This document shows positions 62,297 to 64,000 of a stretch of 64,000 nucleotides of DNA, in pieces. Within the stretch, counting starts at the first letter, position 1; the number at the start of each line of letters is the position of its first letter. Under the pieces are notes generated by a model. It did no database searches. It saw nothing but the letters and a program-made list of their open reading frames with translations, and was not told the origin of the DNA. Origin of the DNA: Fibrobacter sp. (GTDB taxonomy: Bacteria; Fibrobacterota; Fibrobacteria; Fibrobacterales; Fibrobacteraceae); the NCBI GenBank assembly GCA_017475045.1, contig JAFVGH010000068.1, positions 1 through 64,000 on the forward strand, written 5' to 3'. Both the position numbers and the translations under genes were made by a program.

Positions 62297-63258
62297 ATGG
62301 ATAATACAAACAACGAAATCAGCCCCGAGTTCACCATCGCTACCTCGCAGGAATTCTGGGTGCAGAGGACCTATGAAGAAATCAAAAAGCGGACCTACAT
62401 CGACCCGCTCTACGACACCGGATAACTTCTGTCACCGTCAAGAATACCGAGGTGAACATCATCTTCCCGCAGGTAAAATCCTTTAGGCTCGATATCCGTG
62501 CCACCACTTCCAACGGGCTAAGCGTGAACATCGAGATGCAAAAGGCAAAGCACAGTCGATTCATCGACCGCATTCTGCTGCAGCACAGCGCATTCTTGCT
62601 CCAGAGCAAGTACGAGTGGGATCACGAGTTTTTCAAGGACCCGCAAAAGGACCTTACCGACGAAGAACGGGCACGTCGCGAAGAACGCCGCTACGAAATC
62701 CCTCCCACCTATGCTATCTGGATTTGCGATTTTGCAGTAGAACAGCAGGACAGCTATCGCGGCACTTGGGCAATTCGTAACGAGAAGGGGTTGACATTGA
62801 CAAGTAAGGCGAGCATGTGGCCATGCTTGCATGGACTTTTGCGAGCCGCTTAGTCAAGGGCCTTGCCAATCACGGACAAGGTGAAGTATATTTTGTATGA
62901 CCTGACACGGTTCAACAAGACGCTCGATTCCGTCCGGACCACCGAAGACCGCTGGCTGTACCTGCTCAAACATGCGGGCAAGGCCGATGACCTTCCGGAT
63001 TTTGGCGATGACGTGATTTCGCAGGCGATCAAGCGCATCTTGGTAGAAAACGCGTCGGACATGCTTATCAAGGAACAGGCACGAGATATGGTTTTCACGG
63101 AAGAAGAGCTGGACCACTTGGCTGCGATGAAGGTGCGGATCCGCAAGGAAGGTGAATCCAAGGGGCACAGCGATGCCATCGCCGTGCTGCAGGGCATGGA
63201 CTTGTCGCCCGAACAGATTTCCGAATTCAAGGCAAAATTGGCTGCATTGAGTAAATAA
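62297..63258 (+). pseudogene. Rpn-family gene broken by deletion and insertion
   Basis: Three fragments of one gene. 62297-62425 (MDNTNNEISPEF... ending YIDPLYDTG, then TAA) corresponds to the entry segment of the intact copy at 55924. About 35 codons are missing, and the core resumes near 62426 (FRLDIRATTSNGLSVNIEMQKAKH, WICDFAVEQQ). At about 62805 some 65 bp of unrelated sequence interrupt the frame (TAG at 62851-62853). The end resumes from about 62870 (ITDKVKYILYDL, WLYLLKHAGKADDLPDFG, then AVLQGMDLSPEQI). Clearly non-functional as it stands. Confidence 0.8.
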
Positions 63259-63274
63259 ATCCCCCCCCATCGTC

Positions 63275-63294
63275 ATCCTCGCGCAGGCGGGGAT
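63275..63294. repeat. REP-like palindrome, ATCCTCGC type
   Basis: ATCCTCGC (63275-63282), GCAG, GCGGGGAT (63287-63294) with one T-G pair. It sits after Rpn copy D as the 62095 palindrome sits after copy C. Confidence 0.7.
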
Positions 63295-63320
63295 CCGCTA
63301 GTGGCCCTCCCTTATCAGCA

Positions 63321-63356
63321 AAAGCCCCGGACGGTGTGTCCTGGGGCTTTGATTGT
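63321..63356 (+). terminator. Terminator after Rpn copy D
   Basis: AAAGCCCC (63321-63328) / GGGGCTTT (63343-63350), followed by GATTGTTT. Nearly identical to 62138-62167. Confidence 0.75.
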
Positions 63357-63427
63357 TTAAGGGTAAAGGGAAGGCTCCCCGATGAAGGGGAACCGGTGTT
63401 ATCAATAGATTAACTCACTTATTTTTA

Positions 63428-64000
63428 TCACCACCCAATAGCACAACAAATCTTAGAAACATCCCCAGTGACATGGAGAATGTCGTTAACAGCAGGAGGC
63501 GGTTCAATGCTGTTGTTAGATGTATTATCGCCACCACTTACTGGAGTTCCATCATTCACTTGAACAGAACAACCACCGCCTCCATAAGGACAATTAAACT
63601 TAATAGATTTACATGATCCAACCGCTGTAACCTTATAATCCTTTCCATCTGCAAGAGACTCATGTGTGAGCTCATTTTTATTACAATCCTTTGTTAGTGA
63701 CAAATTCGTAGGTGGATCCGGAGCCGAATATGTCACGGAGAACGCGCAAGGAGTTTCAGCAGAACCCGCAGAATTCCTTAACGCAAGTGTATAATTATAC
63801 GTTCCCGGTTCACTTTCCCCAATAAACGTTATATCACCACCATAGTAGGTATCTGATCTGTCATTTGTCCCTGATGCAGAAATCGTATAAATACATCCTC
63901 CAGGCACGGAACAATTAGTAACAGACGGGGACACCTTTATTACTTTGCCCGTTTTGGCAGTAGAAGGAGCGGAACAGGAAGGTACCGTCGGCTTACTAAC
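63428..64000 (-). CDS. Surface protein with Cys-containing Ig-like repeats, cut by window
   Basis: The frame is open to the right edge, so the N-terminus is outside the window. Internal GTG codons such as 63934 are not credible starts. The visible ~190 residues contain Ig-like repeats with the pattern GTYNYTLALRN...PCAFSVTYS, close to the VCxxxxxVEY repeats of the lipoprotein at 53916-55766. A Gly/Cys-rich end (CPYGGGGCSVQV) is followed by KICCAIGW. Probably another exported lipoprotein of the same family. No terminator with a T run is seen downstream. Confidence 0.65.
   Translation of the reverse strand, partial: VSKPTVPSCSAPSTAKTGKVIKVSPSVTNCSVPGGCIYTISASGTNDRSDTYYGGDITFIGESEPGTYNYTLALRNSAGSAETPCAFSVTYSAPDPPTNLSLTKDCNKNELTHESLADGKDYKVTAVGSCKSIKFNCPYGGGGCSVQVNDGTPVSGGDNTSNNSIEPPPAVNDILHVTGDVSKICCAIGW

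Overview
The window reads as chromosome from a member of Fibrobacter (Fibrobacterota). The main evidence is the protein families: a Fibrobacter 'fibro-slime' domain protein, a 'Fib_succ_major' paralogous domain, lipoproteins with poly-serine linkers, a secreted GH5-CBM6 glycosidase with a basic C-terminal tail, and a SprA-like type 9 secretion protein. Several start codons are preceded by TAnnTTTG-like elements of the kind used as -7 boxes in the neighbouring phylum Bacteroidota.

Layout. 1-5.8 kb: edge-truncated XRE regulator, GH5-CBM6 enzyme (-), secreted M23 peptidase with a translationally coupled exported protein, and a convergent, overlapping beta-barrel-like protein. 5.8-11.4 kb: housekeeping run on + (BamE/SmpA-like lipoprotein, tpiA, secG, murD, tRNA-Leu(GAG), tgt, radical SAM/SPASM protein). 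11.4-15.8 kb: a missed 47-aa membrane ORF (-) and a three-gene signalling operon (PAS histidine kinase, single-domain receiver, sigma-54 activator whose receiver carries Glu in place of the phospho-Asp). 15.8-19.4 kb: rRNA methyltransferase (-), a structured and terminated intergenic RNA candidate, a DRE-TIM aldolase-like gene (-), mqnC, and a 20-aa basic peptide gene with its own promoter, ribosome site and terminator. 19.6-31 kb: batD-batE, then on - AIPR (abortive-infection-type) and the 2278-aa sprA. 31.3-40.5 kb: LRR protein, two tandem S41 peptidase lipoproteins, M23 lipoprotein, FKBP isomerase with a long Ala/Pro tail, glmS, scpA.

40.5-59.8 kb is an accessory surface-protein region, all on -. 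It holds a four-gene A-B-A-B operon of [PKD-like poly-Ser lipoprotein + CotH-kinase-like lipoprotein], a 1505-aa fibro-slime protein, and three lipoproteins sharing an N-terminal 'LLNYG' motif. One of these appears to have its signal peptide out of frame across a 6-bp homopolymer. 56-63.3 kb contains four Rpn/PD-(D/E)XK 'transposase-like nuclease' genes. One is intact (-) and three (+) are broken by a nonsense codon, a frameshift, or deletion plus insertion. All four share a ~90-bp leader with two hairpins whose pairing appears conserved while the sequence changes. The window ends inside another Cys-containing surface protein.

The parts most worth a second look are the Rpn cassettes with their conserved leader, the duplicated CotH/poly-Ser lipoprotein operon, the AIPR gene next to sprA, and the two very small genes at 11.4 and 19.3 kb. 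All calls come from reading the sequence; no database search was run.
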